DNA from: Apostichopus japonicus
Lineage: Eukaryota > Echinodermata > Holothuroidea > Aspidochirotida > Stichopodidae
Assembly: GCF_037975245.1 (NCBI RefSeq)
Contig: NC_092580.1
Location: 18,836,501 to 18,900,500 of the forward strand
Direction of reading: 5' to 3'
Length of the DNA: 64,000 nt
A program made the position numbers and the translations under genes. Shown in pieces: positions 40,334-52,675 of the stretch (its first letter is position 1; each line of letters opens with the position of its first letter). A model generated the notes under the pieces. The model ran no database searches, had not been told where the DNA came from, and was given only the letters and a program-made list of their open reading frames with translations.

Positions 40334-40422
40334 CCAATTTTTTTTTTTTTAAATCACACTTTGCGTACGATTCGGGTTATAAATTAGAAACCGGGTGGTA
40401 TCGCGTCGGGGGAGGGGGGTAC
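40334..40422 (+). repeat. local direct repeat, copy 1
   Basis: CCAAT plus a T-run, AAATCACACTTTGCGTACGA, AAATTAGAAACCGGGT and ATCGCGTCGGG, ending GGGTACC. It is repeated 172 bp downstream at 40506-40588. Confidence 0.88.
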
Positions 40423-40505
40423 CTTTGTTATTGCTGTTATCTTCGACCACATGGTAGCCTAACACCACACTAAGTCAATGGGAAATCTGCCTAACCGTCG
40501 GTATG

Positions 40506-40588
40506 CCAATTTTTTTTTTTTAAATCACACTTTGCGTAGGATTCAGGTAATAAATTAGGAACCGGGTAATATCGCGTCGGGCGGGTAC
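40506..40588 (+). repeat. local direct repeat, copy 2
   Basis: Second copy of 40334-40422 with a handful of substitutions and a slightly shorter G-run. Both copies retain the CpG-bearing string ATCGCGTCGGG. Confidence 0.88.
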
Positions 40589-40704
40589 CCGGATAACCCG
40601 TGCAAAAACTGGAATCTACCATTCTGAATTAAAGCCTTGCACAAAACGCACAGGGTATAAACATGCTTTGAGGGCAAGTGATATGCCATGCATCATCACA
40701 CTTG

Positions 40705-40845
40705 AACATTTCTGACCTTACGCATGACCCCGGAGAGGGTCATTGCAGATGTACTGCAAGAATGTTACCAGTTTATCAGCTTGGGTGGATCGAAGTACAT
40801 ATATGTATAGAAGACAGGTTGGAGAAGAATGAAGTAAATAAACCC
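40705..40845 (+). repeat. donor-like dispersed repeat, partial copy
   Basis: Shares AGAGGGTCATTG, ATGTTACCAGTTTATCA and GGTGGATCGAAGTAC. It ends AGAAGACAGGTTGGAGAAGAATGAAGTAAAT, matching the terminal half of the long copies. Confidence 0.6.
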
Positions 40846-42135
40846 ATCAGTGCTGTTGCAGTAATCGCAGTAATTACATTACTACAGTAGGATACAACCT
40901 GTGCTTACAATGTCACGAATGCTGTCCATTCTAATACTAAAAAGGTGATCATAAAAACAGTGACATCTTATCCGGATTGTACAAGACATAATATTTATAT
41001 ATTTCCTAAAAAAAAGAATTATTAAAGGGAAAAGCCCCTCAACAGTAAATTCAAGTCTGCTTCATAATAATCGAGCATACAACCACATATCTTACATCAT
41101 GTCAGATGAAAGCTACATTTTTTTTCTCTCTTTTTCTTTTTCTTGAACCAATTAGTTTGAAAATATCCAACCAAGTCCATTGCATATTGCTTCAACCATT
41201 CATCTGATTCAAATTCTTTCTCCATTGTGAATCTTAATTGAAGTATTCCTAGCAACTTTTGCTCTGAAAGCAGCCCGATAGTCCCAAATATTTCAGATTG
41301 ACCCAGATACTGATTAATATTGAGAAAGAAGAAGAAGAAGAAGAAAAAATTGCCAAAGTGTTGTTCAATAACATGTTAACATCCATAGGCAAGATCTCAT
41401 GTACAGTAGTTTGCCATTAAGAATATATTATACAGCTATCGAATTATGCATAGCCAGCAGAAACCAGGAGTGTTTTTTTATCTGCCTTTTTTTTCTTTCT
41501 TTTTTTCTACTCCTTTTTATCATGTTTTTTTGAGGATCTTAAGTTGCAAAGATATTATGAAGTGTTTTTTTTTTTTGTGTGCGTTCTTGCTCTCTGTTTT
41601 CCACGTGATTTAGGAGAGTAAACCAAGTTCTTTCATTCCCTTGAAGGGATTCTTTTTTTCTTTTCTTTTTTTTGTGTCTATTCTCTTCTGTAAGACCAGT
41701 TTTTCATGTAACATATATACTTACACACTGGGGATATACACACATAAAGGTGAAATTTGCAACGAGACACTATATGAATGGCATACATCAATCAGTGGTT
41801 GGATTACGGAATGACAGCTGAATGTTACAAGAATACCTGTTTACATCAGTGAACAGATTTATTGCTTGTACTGGTGTAAGATGGGAAAGAAGGGGAAGAG
41901 AGACAGAGAGAGAGAGGAAGATGATGGCAAAGGAAGGCCTTTACAGTCAAAATGTTCAAGTTAAAAAATATGGGACATGGACATGCTTGTTTTAGTTTGT
42001 GTAATATCATGCCATCTGAAAGCTTAAAAATTAACATTTTCAGTACTGAATTATTCATAATGGGCTTATAAGAGAAGTTAAACAACTTCTATTGTGCTTG
42101 ATAAAAATAATATCATTATTGTCATATTATAATAT

Positions 42136-42182
42136 TCCTCCTCCTCCTCCTCCTCCTCCTCCTCCTCCTCCTCCTCCTCCTC
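42136..42182. repeat. (TCC)n microsatellite
   Basis: About 15 uninterrupted TCC units, followed by an imperfect pyrimidine tail (TCTTCTTCCTCTTTCTCC) to about 42204. This is the purest and longest trinucleotide tract in the window. Confidence 0.97.
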
Positions 42183-42869
42183 TTCTTCCTCTTTCTCCTC
42201 CTACAGTACTTCTTCTTTATTTGGCTTTGTTTTGCTTTTATTTAATTTTATTACTTTAACTATCTTATCAAGATGAATATCAGTTTAGACTATATAAGTT
42301 GCATTGTTTTATTTGTCTGTTTTTGTTGCGGTTGTCTTCATTCGTGATTCGCACAGAGTCAACTAAATACTGAGCAACATGTACAACTTGCAACATGAAA
42401 TTTATCTGGTAAAAATGAAAAGAAAATTGAGGTTGTGTAATGAATTAACAGTACACTTTATTCTCATGAATGCTGACTGTGCAATATCTAATGGAACCCT
42501 GTGACCCTCTCCCCTCCCACCTTGTGTTTGAGAGGGGGGGAAGCAATTTTCTATCCACTGCATAATTGATGAGGAAACAACTTTTTGTTAGGAAACAGAG
42601 TTATTTTTAATTGAGATTTATATGCATCTTTAACACAGAGTAATGTTCAAAATTATATGGCCATTCAGCACAATATTACAGTTATATATATGTCTTCATA
42701 TTTGAATCATCTAATGTGGATGACCACATTTCATACCACAGAGAAATGGAAAAATTTTCATCTGAAATAATTTAAATGGTGATCTGTTCTTTATTATTTT
42801 GTAAACCTTAGATACTGAATATCATAATCGCTGCAACAGTCTTGTCTTTCCTAAAATATATATTATTGA

Positions 42870-43140
42870 AATAAAATACATGATGGTACGATCTTGTTAC
42901 TCTCCAACATTCCACATATGAAGTACTTGTATCAAATTTCCTTCTGAACTCTTTGCTTTGACAACCAGCTATATTACCACAAAATCGAGCTGTGCTTTAA
43001 GATGATTCATCTTTATATATCATGTTACTTGAGCGACTTAAATGTCTTCTTATGCAGTAAATTACAGTACATTCTACAGCATATCTTTTGCCTTCCATTT
43101 TTTTCTTAGCCTTCACCTTTCAAAGGTTCGACCAAAGTAG
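42870..43140 (+). repeat. dispersed repeat pair, copy 2
   Basis: Second copy of the unit at 39546-39798, about 3.3 kb away in direct orientation. The two could be a segmental duplication, two insertions of one family, or remnants of long terminal repeats. No reverse transcriptase, protease or integrase frame was seen between them, so the last is not supported. Confidence 0.85.
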
Positions 43141-45529
43141 AATATTATGTGTGAAGTAACAATATACAGTAATTCTTTCCTTTCTAACAACATAGGATAC
43201 ACACATACCACCAGATTGTGAGAACTTACTCCAAAACTTGTCTGGTTTGGTTAATCACAATCTACTTTTTGCCTACCCAAATTGATAATATTTTGGCATT
43301 GTGCCCCCCCCCCCACCATTGACCCATTTATGTATCACCCCTCACCATCCTCTTCCTTATTCATTCCAATGTTTCATCTTTCCTAATCTCGCTAATTTCG
43401 TGAGATTAAATAAATGCAAAGAACAGCTCTACATTAATGCAATGCATCTTTTACATCCAATTGACCATCTTGATACAACTTTAATGTTGTCCTCGAAACA
43501 AATTAATACTTAAAAATAATGCTGAGGTTAAAACTAAAATCACTTTGAATCTACATGATAGAAGCAGTACGTTTTAAATTTAAACCATCACAACCATAAA
43601 CAGAGAATGACTTTACAAGTCACTTTATAAAGCTAGCCTCTTTGTGAATACATTTGTTTTCAGCTAATCTCATATATCTCTATGTATATATCCTTGTATG
43701 TGTTCTATGCATACTTTAGAACAGTGATGATAATGGCATTGAGACAGTAATATCGCCAAATCTCTGCTTGGCTTGAAAACTTATATACATACAGAGAATA
43801 ATAAGACGAAGAAGAAGCCTTGACGACTGTGAAATGAAACATGTGAAAAATTCAAATAATATAACCAAGACTATTTGAAGGGAAAATAATGGCTCATTAG
43901 CAATTATACCATGCATCCTTTTTGCATTACTGATATTCTTGTGACGTCTTTTACGCTTTCCTCTGTAACGTAAATGCTTCTGTTGTTTGCTAATTCAAGT
44001 CTCGATAAGATAAGTGGGGTAACAAGCAAAAAGCCTTCCAGTTATGTTCATGATTTGCACATGCCATGTATATTTTTATGTGCACACATAGTAGTAGTCA
44101 AGTAGTCACAGTGCAACACAGTTAGCAACTATATGTATACATGTACATGTGTAGGCATTGTGTAGCACATTACGTAGAAAGTGTCGGTATAAATTGCATT
44201 GTAATACGATAGTATAAAAATCGTTCGCTTTCATAAAATAAAATTAGGCAGAGTAAGATCTTACCTTTATCAGTTTGATCTCCTTCAGTGATATATTAAA
44301 GATTTCTTAAAGGCATGTCTCGTAAAAACTTGGCAACACACTGGCAAAAAAAAAATCCCTGCACAAAAAGCTTTAAAGCTGCAAATTTAAATTAATAGCA
44401 CTTGAAATAAAACCTTTCTCTTTTTTTCCTTTTCTTTGTTTTTCCCCTTCATATTACAAACACAAAGAGACATTTCAAACTTCTTCTGATTAGATACCTT
44501 GTATTAAATAGAATGTCTATGAATGTGGTTTAAATAAGTCATGTTTTACAGTATAGTATGGAATTTTTGACAGATCTGCCTTAAGTGTGATATGTATACC
44601 AAATTTTTTTTTTTTTTTTTTACTGTAAGCACAAGAAATAACTGCTATTCCAAATCATGTTCCTGTACACAGGGAATACTGTAATTTAGTGTTTGCATTT
44701 TGTGTACTGTAGTTTTGAAGGCTATGAATTTCGTCCCTTATAAAATACTATTACTGTGTAAAAAACAACTGCTACTGTATAAAACATTGTTGGCATTGCA
44801 TAGCAACTTGACAATTTTGCATAGCATTTTGCGATCCAATACCACATACATTATTCCCTGGTGAAATGCATGTACAGTATGTATAACTTTACATCAACAT
44901 GGGATGCTAAATTGACATAGACTGATGGATTGAATTTACCAATTTATGTCATGTTAAATTTGGCAATGTACTGTCTTTATAAATTCACATATAGAGAGAT
45001 AGCAAGAATCTTGATCCTTGTTAACCAATATGAATTGGGATAGCAAAGGAAACGAAAAATTTTTTTTTAAGGCAATCAGTCTGTGTGTATACTGTGCAAA
45101 GTGTGCATTATATTTCAAAAATGATTTCTCTTTCTCCAACATTTATGTTCAAATAAACATACAATCTATACAATGTATGATGTATGCACTTGAGAGGCTA
45201 TATGGTCTACAGAAATGCTCAGCAACTCTCTTGCTTAAAGTGAGGGTATTATGATAGATGAAACATTTAAAAAAATTAATGCTTAACCATTTAATGTCCT
45301 TTTCCAACTCTCAAAACTCTATATCTGAACAGTCTGAAACTGTCTGTACATGTGAGTGTATGTAATATTCTGTTCAATAGCATACTGCTATGTCTGTGAA
45401 ACCTCGAGAAACTGTTTAAAGCCATTGGCAAGATTTCTGCTGAATGCCACCAACCCTGCCATTATAAATATACTGGTACGAACAGCTCACATTCAAATAA
45501 TCAATCATACTCAGGCAGAAATTTTTACG

Positions 45530-45789
45530 ATACATGGGTGACCAGAAATGTATGAGAAGCCTGCGTGCGGGCTGATGGATTACAACCTTCACATCGGGTG
45601 GCTTCCAATTCAACATTTTCACTCAAATTGGAATCTTTTCAATTTAGAAAGTCATTACAGATGTGATGTAGATTACTCTTGGATGAAAAACCCACCTTAC
45701 TGTGACCCAGCCGGGTATCGAACCCAGAACTTCCGGTGGCTAAGCCTTGTTGCTTCATGAATGCCACCACCTTTGTGCACTCGGTCACA
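45530..45789 (-). mobile_element. tRNA-derived SINE (Ser/Leu-type head)
   Basis: On the minus strand the 5' head (45789 down to 45701, 89 nt) resembles a class II tRNA. TGTGACC at the 5' end pairs perfectly with GGTCACA at the 3' end as a 7-bp acceptor-like stem. ACCGAGTGCACAAAGGTGG resembles a Ser/Leu A box, and GGTTCGATACC is a near-consensus B box within a T-arm of CTGGG and CCCGG. The length and GGTGGC / GCCACC arm also fit class II. It is followed by a non-tRNA body of about 160 bp (GTAAGGTGGG onward to about 45540). A functional tRNA gene is unlikely because no credible anticodon arm forms. The exact 3' end is uncertain. Confidence 0.7.
45701..45789 (-). promoter_or_regulatory. internal RNA polymerase III promoter (A and B boxes) of SINE
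   Basis: The tRNA-like head holds an A-box-like ACCGAGTG stretch near 45784 and a B box GGTTCGATACC at 45724-45714, in the order and orientation needed for minus-strand Pol III transcription. That is the same direction as DCP1. Activity is not shown. Confidence 0.45.
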
Positions 45790-46847
45790 GCAGTATGTCA
45801 TAGGGGTTTACTACACACTACTATAATTCATCAACTCTTACAACTGTTTCAATTTGAAATGATTACATATATTACATATATTGAACATTTCTACAAATTT
45901 CTTGAACCATAATTTGTTCAGAATTGTCGAATGAGGTTTCTATTTAATGCATTGGGCAAGAAAAAAGAGAAAATGCAGTGCATGAAGGCATTTTTAAGGA
46001 GTGATGCATTAGAAGTCAAATTAAATTAGTCTCCAAAAAAATGGAATAAATCTAAGTACTTAAATGTAATTAGACTGTAAAGATCTGAGATGAAACCAAA
46101 GGATTTTAGATGCGCTGTGTTATCTTTATTTTATTAACTAAAGGTTTCAGTATCACCGTTGAACGACACACACTGGAGGCTGCGACCCTGCCATGTGCAA
46201 CACCTTTACAATGGCTGTATCATACAGAGCTCTAGTGTATTTTAATTTTTAAAAGCAAAAACTAGCAAGTTTGAAAACCACTCCGCAGTTGCTAACAACC
46301 TAAGTTCTTGCTTTCTTTCATTGTCTTCTCAAATCCTTATTCAAAGCAAGTACCACATTGAGGATAAATTTACTCAAATATCCTCCAAGGCCATCATCAC
46401 CTGAGAACCCATCACTGCAATGCATTAACTGTCAAAGCAACTCTTTGTGGACCTTAAGCGGCAACGCTTCCCTTAAAAATGTTAATTGGTAATTTTCTCA
46501 GTGAATGAATTCCAAACTTTCGAGAGCGACTAAAAACCATCCACTTATATTGTATATTTACACAGATATGGTGAAACCTTATATTTGAAAAGGAAATGAG
46601 TCCCAACTTAGACTGCAGTGTGAACATACAAAAGAATGATTAAGTGAGAAAATGCGCAATTTCCTTCCAGTGATGGAACTTGTTACGAAACTATATTTAC
46701 CTATCAAAAACTGAACTAGCTATGACAAGAAGCTGTCTGCTTCCAACCGTCAAATTGTGGAATTATAAGATATAAAGAACTTTTTAAACTGCACACATTA
46801 CATCTTCAGAAATATGTGTGTAATGCTACTTGCTTTGTAACATTGTT

Positions 46848-46893
46848 GGGGGGTTGGGGAGGGTTGTGGGGGAGTGTGAGGGATAGGGAAGGG
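46848..46893 (+). other. G-rich tract with several quadruplex options
   Basis: Seven runs of three or more G over 46 bp. A matching C-rich tract follows 60 bp later (46951-46972), so the two could also pair with each other. Confidence 0.6.
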
Positions 46894-47556
46894 ATTGAGG
46901 ATGTGGGCATTTATGGATATTCATAGAACTACATTACAGAGCTCTACTCATCCCTCCCCCCCCCTCCCATCCCTTTAATTTCGTAAATTTACAGAACATA
47001 CATTTTAAAATAGTGAAAAATGTGTCCACAGGAGGGGGAAAAACCCCACCTAATCTGAGTTGAAACAAGTCATAAAGTATAACAGTGTCATGCCTGAGCA
47101 TCCAAGTCCAGCTCTACAGTGTTGTGAGTGTGTTAAATTATATTAATGTCATAGTCATAACACACCTGGGTAAGTTATGGTCATGTACAGATGATCTTAA
47201 AGCTCGCTGCTCATCAGTGAACCTGATGGAAATCAAACGCTATTGCATTAGCAGTATAAACATACAGTATACACCGTACATGTTTTATTGATCCGATCAA
47301 CATCCCCCAAAAGACTAGACAGTCACACGGCTTCACGTTGTATAAATTTTAATGTGATGTCGGCGAAAAAAGGTGCATTCCCATGAACAATGGATGGCGT
47401 GTAAAGACATATTGTGAGAAAGAAAACTTGCCAGTGCTGTCAAATCAGTAAGCCATTCACCAGGATGGTATTAAAATAGTTTATTAAAAGCACTAGCAAT
47501 GAAATGAATAGTTCACATATATGTAGGAACCAGGTGAGTATACCCATGTCAATTGC

Positions 47557-48808
47557 CATGGGCGGCGATCATGGGGGGGACGGGGGGACATGTCCCCCCC
47601 AATATTTTTGTTGGGGGGGATATAGTATCTAATATCCCCCCCAATATTTGGTGGCATAGTTTTTTTTTAAGCATATGTTTTGTATTTTTTTATGATATCG
47701 CTAGTAATTTCAAAATAGAAAATGCTTAGATGCAACTTAAAAGGCCTGGGAAGTGCCATTTCAAGCAATCTGGGAGGCATTTTCGGCCAAAATTTTCTTT
47801 TGCGCTTCGCGCCAACTTATGGTGGCGCTACGCTTAGATAGTCTGGGTACAAGCTTTGCCCCTACCTTGGCAAATTCCTCACAAGACGCCTGTTTAACCG
47901 TGTCACAATTTGTTACTATATATGACCGAAAGTAGTTTTTACTTTTTTTCGAAATGAATAGCTAGACGGACCGCATCCGTAATGAAATTTGGTTGGAATC
48001 TTGTGTATGAGTGTAAGTACGTACAATCATACATAGGATCCACATCGACATGGGTTCACTGGGTTTCCATTTGGCCTGTTTCCTACAAGATTTCTAACCG
48101 CAGGTGCTTAGCCAAGGGAGGGGGGGGGGGGTGAATGGTGGAGACCGCCCTCCCCCTCGAGCATATTTTTTTGGTATTTTCTATGATATCGAAGTTTTAT
48201 AGTAGCCGTTATAAGAGGTTTCAATATTTTTACACCAATAATTTAACTGTGTCTGAATTTTCGAAAATTCTTTGAACAACATTCTTCATCATACTTCCCT
48301 CTACTCGTGCAATTTTGACCGGTCTGTTAGGGGTTGAGGGGGGTTTTCTATATTGGTTGTCCATAGATTAAATTTTGTGCAACATTATGGGTATGTTTTG
48401 AAGTGAATTTATTATTCAAATTCTGAACAAATAATGGGCTTAAAACCTTGAAAAGTGGGGCTGACGGGTATTAAGGGGCGTTACGTAGAATTACCTACAA
48501 AAGCAATGATCCACAGGAGATGCAATGAGGTCGAACATGATGTGTGACTGGTGACAATCTTGAAAAAAGGTATGATGAATGAAGAAAAAAATCTATTAGG
48601 TAAAACTTGGTTCTCAGGCAAAAGTGTACATCTGGTTGGTCATTTTCAAGCCCGAGAAGTGCCATTTCCAGTGATCTGGGGGGCTATCAAAACCAAAAAT
48701 TTTCTTGTACGCTGCGCGCCAACCAATGGTGGCACTCCGCTTTGATAGTAATTCGCCTGCATCCAAGCAAATGTCCCCCCCAATATTTGAAACAGATCGC
48801 CGCCCCTG
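47557..48808. mobile_element. hAT-type non-autonomous element with perfect TSD
   Basis: A 1,252-bp element. The right end reads GATCGCCGCCCCTG and the left end CATGGGCGGCGATC, a 14-bp terminal inverted repeat with one mismatch whose consensus CAGGGGCGGCGATC is a classic hAT terminus. It is flanked by a perfect 8-bp target-site duplication TCAATTGC (47549-47556 and 48809-48816). Both subterminal regions contain C-run plus CAATATTTG motifs (near 47596-47650 and 48773-48790). An internal direct repeat of about 100 bp (47741-47842 and 48648-48750) shares GAAGTGCCATTT, AAATTTTCTT, GCGCCAAC and ATGGTGGC. No transposase is encoded, so it must have been mobilised in trans. The intact duplication suggests a fairly recent insertion. 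Confidence 0.88.
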
Positions 48809-49186
48809 TCAATTGCTACAGATATACAGAAGGGGCAGCCTTTGGAAATACGTATCTCTCTATCTGTCATAGGATACTTGATGAGAATCCTTCTTAAGAA
48901 TGACTGTTTCATGAAAATACTTATGACTTTGGTATTTTACAGTTCATCCAACTATAGAGTAGTAAAGTTTTAATATCCATTTCATCACTCTCTATACAAT
49001 TTTTAATTACAAAACAAATACTCTGTCCATGCGTTTCTTATTCGAGCATCTCATCGAACCCTTTAAGCTGATTTCCAAATTGAAAAGCACAATCTTGAAA
49101 GTAAACAGCCACTTGTAACTTGAAACACTAATAACAAGATCCAGTGGGAAAACAAATCTCTCATTAAATCCTATTTAAAGTAGTAT

Positions 49187-49213
49187 ACTATATATATATA
49201 TATATATATATAT
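49187..49213. repeat. (TA)n microsatellite
   Basis: An uninterrupted run of alternating T and A about 27 bp long. A similar but interrupted AT tract lies at 52645-52675. Confidence 0.93.
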
Positions 49214-51152
49214 CGGTTCAATTGCTATTAATTTGCAACAATTCTTTCAAACATGAAACATATTGTTCAAAATATGTTTAAAACCAACCCATCTAACATT
49301 TTCTCTGTGTTCACAGATTCCATTGATTTGAGTAAATTGATCGTTAAAATTCATTTGTGGCCCAGATACTTACCTGAGTTACCTCTATGTACATGAAATC
49401 TAATTACATGAATACAAATTTACCCATGGATACAAAAACCATGGTTTGAATGTGTAGACCAATGAAAACTTTTTAAAGACTATTATGTGAGTGAATGAGT
49501 TATATCATTGATTGCTGAACAGCTATTAAAGATATTAATAGTTTTCAATATTTGTCACAAAGTTATGGCATATAAGAAATCTATTAGCCGAGAATGTTGC
49601 TTTAAATCCCAGCTTGGAAACTGCACAGTCTGCCTGAAACTGAATAACTTCTGTAAAACAAATAATACGATGATGATGATGATGATGACGAGAAATGAAT
49701 TGTGAATTTTATTGGTTACTGCAGTCATGATCATCTCTATATACTCACACAAATATAAAAAGTATATAATTCACCTAATGTGGAAGTCTTTAGCATGTAT
49801 AACAAACATGTACAATTAAGTCTGTTTCTCTGGAAGGTATGGATTCACGGCATGTAATTCTACCCAGATGCATAATGTGTACAATATAACAGATCTGTAA
49901 ACAGTGTAAAACTGTCTAAGAGGCCTTCTAGAGTTGTTACTGCAATAACATAAATGTTAAACTTACATGACATGAACATTGATACAGCAGAACATTAAAG
50001 CAGGGGCTTCATATTTCCAGCGATACATCAACTCAGTAGGTATCCGCAAATTAATACATGAGCACAAAATGTCTCAAGTGGTAGTTTTCCTGGCACACTA
50101 AAGGTGTAGATGATCTATGTTTAAACCCCTAGATGGTCTCTTAGTGTTCACAGGTCTGTTTCAACACTTAGCCAATGGTTAACACTTCAGAGGCAAATTC
50201 TATAAATGGACCTCAGCCTAGTCTATATTTAAAGTGAAGCCCGGGCATTTGTTATTTATTTTGACTTCTTCAAAGCATTTTGAACATTTTGCTTGGGCCA
50301 TCGGTGCCCTTTCTATTCACTCAAACAAAAGTTTAAGTCATAGATTTTATATAAAAAATTGAAAAAAACTGTTATATACAGTAGCTGTAGCCTAGGAGCC
50401 TAGCCAGGATTGTAAAAGGAATTAGAAAAGAAAGTCCCTGAAATATTTAACAAGAACAGTTCAGACAGCTGAAATGTCTATATCTGTATGGTTGTTTTTC
50501 TATGTTTTTGTGGCAAACAATGTAAAGATTAAACAGGAAATTCCTTCAGTGTGGTTGGAAATTTCAATTTGTACCATTATATGCTCTTTAATCTTTAACC
50601 ATATACATTTTCCTTTAAATCATTGGTGCTCCAAAATTCTACAGTTTAAATACTGATGGCACACACGTGTTCCCCCCCCCCACACCTATGTGTTCCCCCC
50701 CCCCGTTTTGAAAATAACATCACAGCCTGATGCATGGTACAAGTAAACAGTAATTTTACAAATTATGAAGACAATCAGAAGCTTGAAACCTATGCTAAAC
50801 TAATGCTTCCTAGATTATAGAAAGTAGGAGATCAAAATTGCAAAAATCCCTTCCAATTAACCACATAAGTACTTTTACACATGTACTGGTATTTTTTTAT
50901 TTTCCTCATTATCACCACATGACTGTCATTGAACAAAAAAGGAAAGTCTGCTAACATTACAAGTCACCTCTGTCAAAAAGTGCTGACAGTTGTGTCATTT
51001 TTTAATTTTAATTTTTTTCAATATTAAATTCTCAGTCATGTGTACCATTCGAAAATTGCATAATTATCACTGACCAAATCTCGCCATCCCTATAGCCTAT
51101 AGTCCAAACACATGATTTTATGAAGATGTACACTACATAGTCTAAGGCTGTG

Positions 51153-51179
51153 AGGGGAGGGGGAGGGGGGAGGAAGGGA
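51153..51179 (+). other. potential G-quadruplex
   Basis: G-runs of 4, 5, 7 and 3 separated by short A-containing spacers. It fits the four-run quadruplex pattern on the plus strand. Confidence 0.65.
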
Positions 51180-52644
51180 TCAAATTGTAAGTTGTCAAAT
51201 TGGAAGCCATAAAATTGGAGTGGTTTAGCTGTGTAAAAGTTTTACGACCCTTCAGTGTTTTAAGAATGTTTAATAGTCACAGTCATTACTCCAGACATGT
51301 TGTCATTCATGAGCTATTAATTTGAAACAAGTTGACAGTGAGGCACAAGGAGAGTGACATAAATACTCCTGGGCCTGTCTATTTATTACACTGAATCAGC
51401 TATCAACAACTATTGTATAATGCAGGTGCACACATGTTTTATATACCCGGTAGCACGTGTGCATATCACTCTCAATAATTGGAAGGGTATAACAGTACTT
51501 AAGGCAAAATAATGACTTAAATTGGTGTCCTCGTATCGAGGAGAAAACATGTAAATATATACGAACAGCTCAAGAGTACAAGGCTGGTATCCAGGCCTGC
51601 CATAGATGTGAATTATGGTGCATGGAGCCTTTATCAAACAGTAAGGATTCATCTTCCGTAAATTCTTATCAGAAATTAATGGGGGAGGTAGGGTAGAAGG
51701 AAGAACTGAAAAGTGCAGCAATATTGAACACTTAACAATACTGTACCTCCACCAGGTGCATCCATCATGGAGAGTAGACAATTTTTTTCTGGCACAGTGA
51801 AAGTCAATCTCACCATCATTGTCATCCAAACCTTTAAGCAATTACTCTCAACTTAAAGGCCTGTTAAATAGTGGCATTCTTGATGAGTAATATGTTCGTA
51901 GCGATTACTGTTGGAGCACGTCACATGACCCACCATGGTTGGTATGTTTTCCCACTGAGTAGCAAGACTTCCAGATTAAATTTCAATGGATCGAACATCA
52001 TAGTATATATGCACAAGACTAATATAACTACCATAGGATGTCAATCTTAATTCACACATACTGTACAGTATCTAAAGAGGTACCCACACAGTGTCAAACA
52101 AAACTGATGGATCAGAACCAAAATTTGAAGGTTGGATGCTTAAACACTCATCAGGGAGTTGAAAACATTCAAAAATGTGTGAAAAACACAATTTTTGAAA
52201 GAGAAATTCCTGCTTAATTCAACTGATGGATATATTTATAGCATTCCTGTGATATCATTGGTATGGGATTCCCTTTTAAACCAATGAAGGGTATACATGT
52301 GCCCCTTTTGTACTGTACAGTTACATTGTACAGCTAGTACCATTGTGTACAGCTTGCATTCCTAGCATACTGCAATCTGGCCGCTTTACTCTACCACAAA
52401 GTCAGACTATACAGACTTTCTATCCATCAATGATGGTCTAGACACCATCCTAAGCCAAGGCTTCAATAATCAGGGGCTGATTTACACGGGACCATTTCGG
52501 AGAACAATCAGAGTTGTGTAACATGTCCTAATAGTGATTAGTGTAAGAGCTTTAAGTGGCCTCTGTGGTGACTACAGACTGAACAAGATCAACCAATGGT
52601 TGGAGGGAAACCTTCGACGAATAGCCTGAGGCAGACATTTCTGA

Positions 52645-52675
52645 CACACACATATATATATATATTTATATATAT
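52645..52675. repeat. interrupted (CA)/(TA) microsatellite
   Basis: ACACACA followed by alternating TA with one TTT interruption. It is a simple repeat of about 30 bp. Confidence 0.85.

Larger units (their letters stand above)
40846..45529. other. intron segment without genes
   Basis: Pyrimidine-rich runs at 41478-41690, a (GAA) run at 41322-41348, the (TCC)n tract, the second copy of the 250-bp repeat and C/T-runs at 43304 and 44605-44623. No gene is visible. Confidence 0.55.

Noticed and set aside
39546-43140. Complete LTR retrotransposon bounded by the 250-bp repeats
   Set aside because: No gag or pol frames, primer-binding site or polypurine tract could be identified between the repeats, and no target duplication was seen.
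45701-45789. Functional tRNA-Ser/Leu gene
   Set aside because: Acceptor and T-arm are good, but the anticodon region does not fold properly and the sequence continues into a SINE-like body without a Pol III terminator.
51410-51841. Longest open frame (143 codons, minus strand)
   Set aside because: No recognisable domain, low-complexity patches, no ATG-context or splice support, and location inside ordinary intron sequence. A frame of this size in 64 kb of AT-rich DNA can occur by chance.
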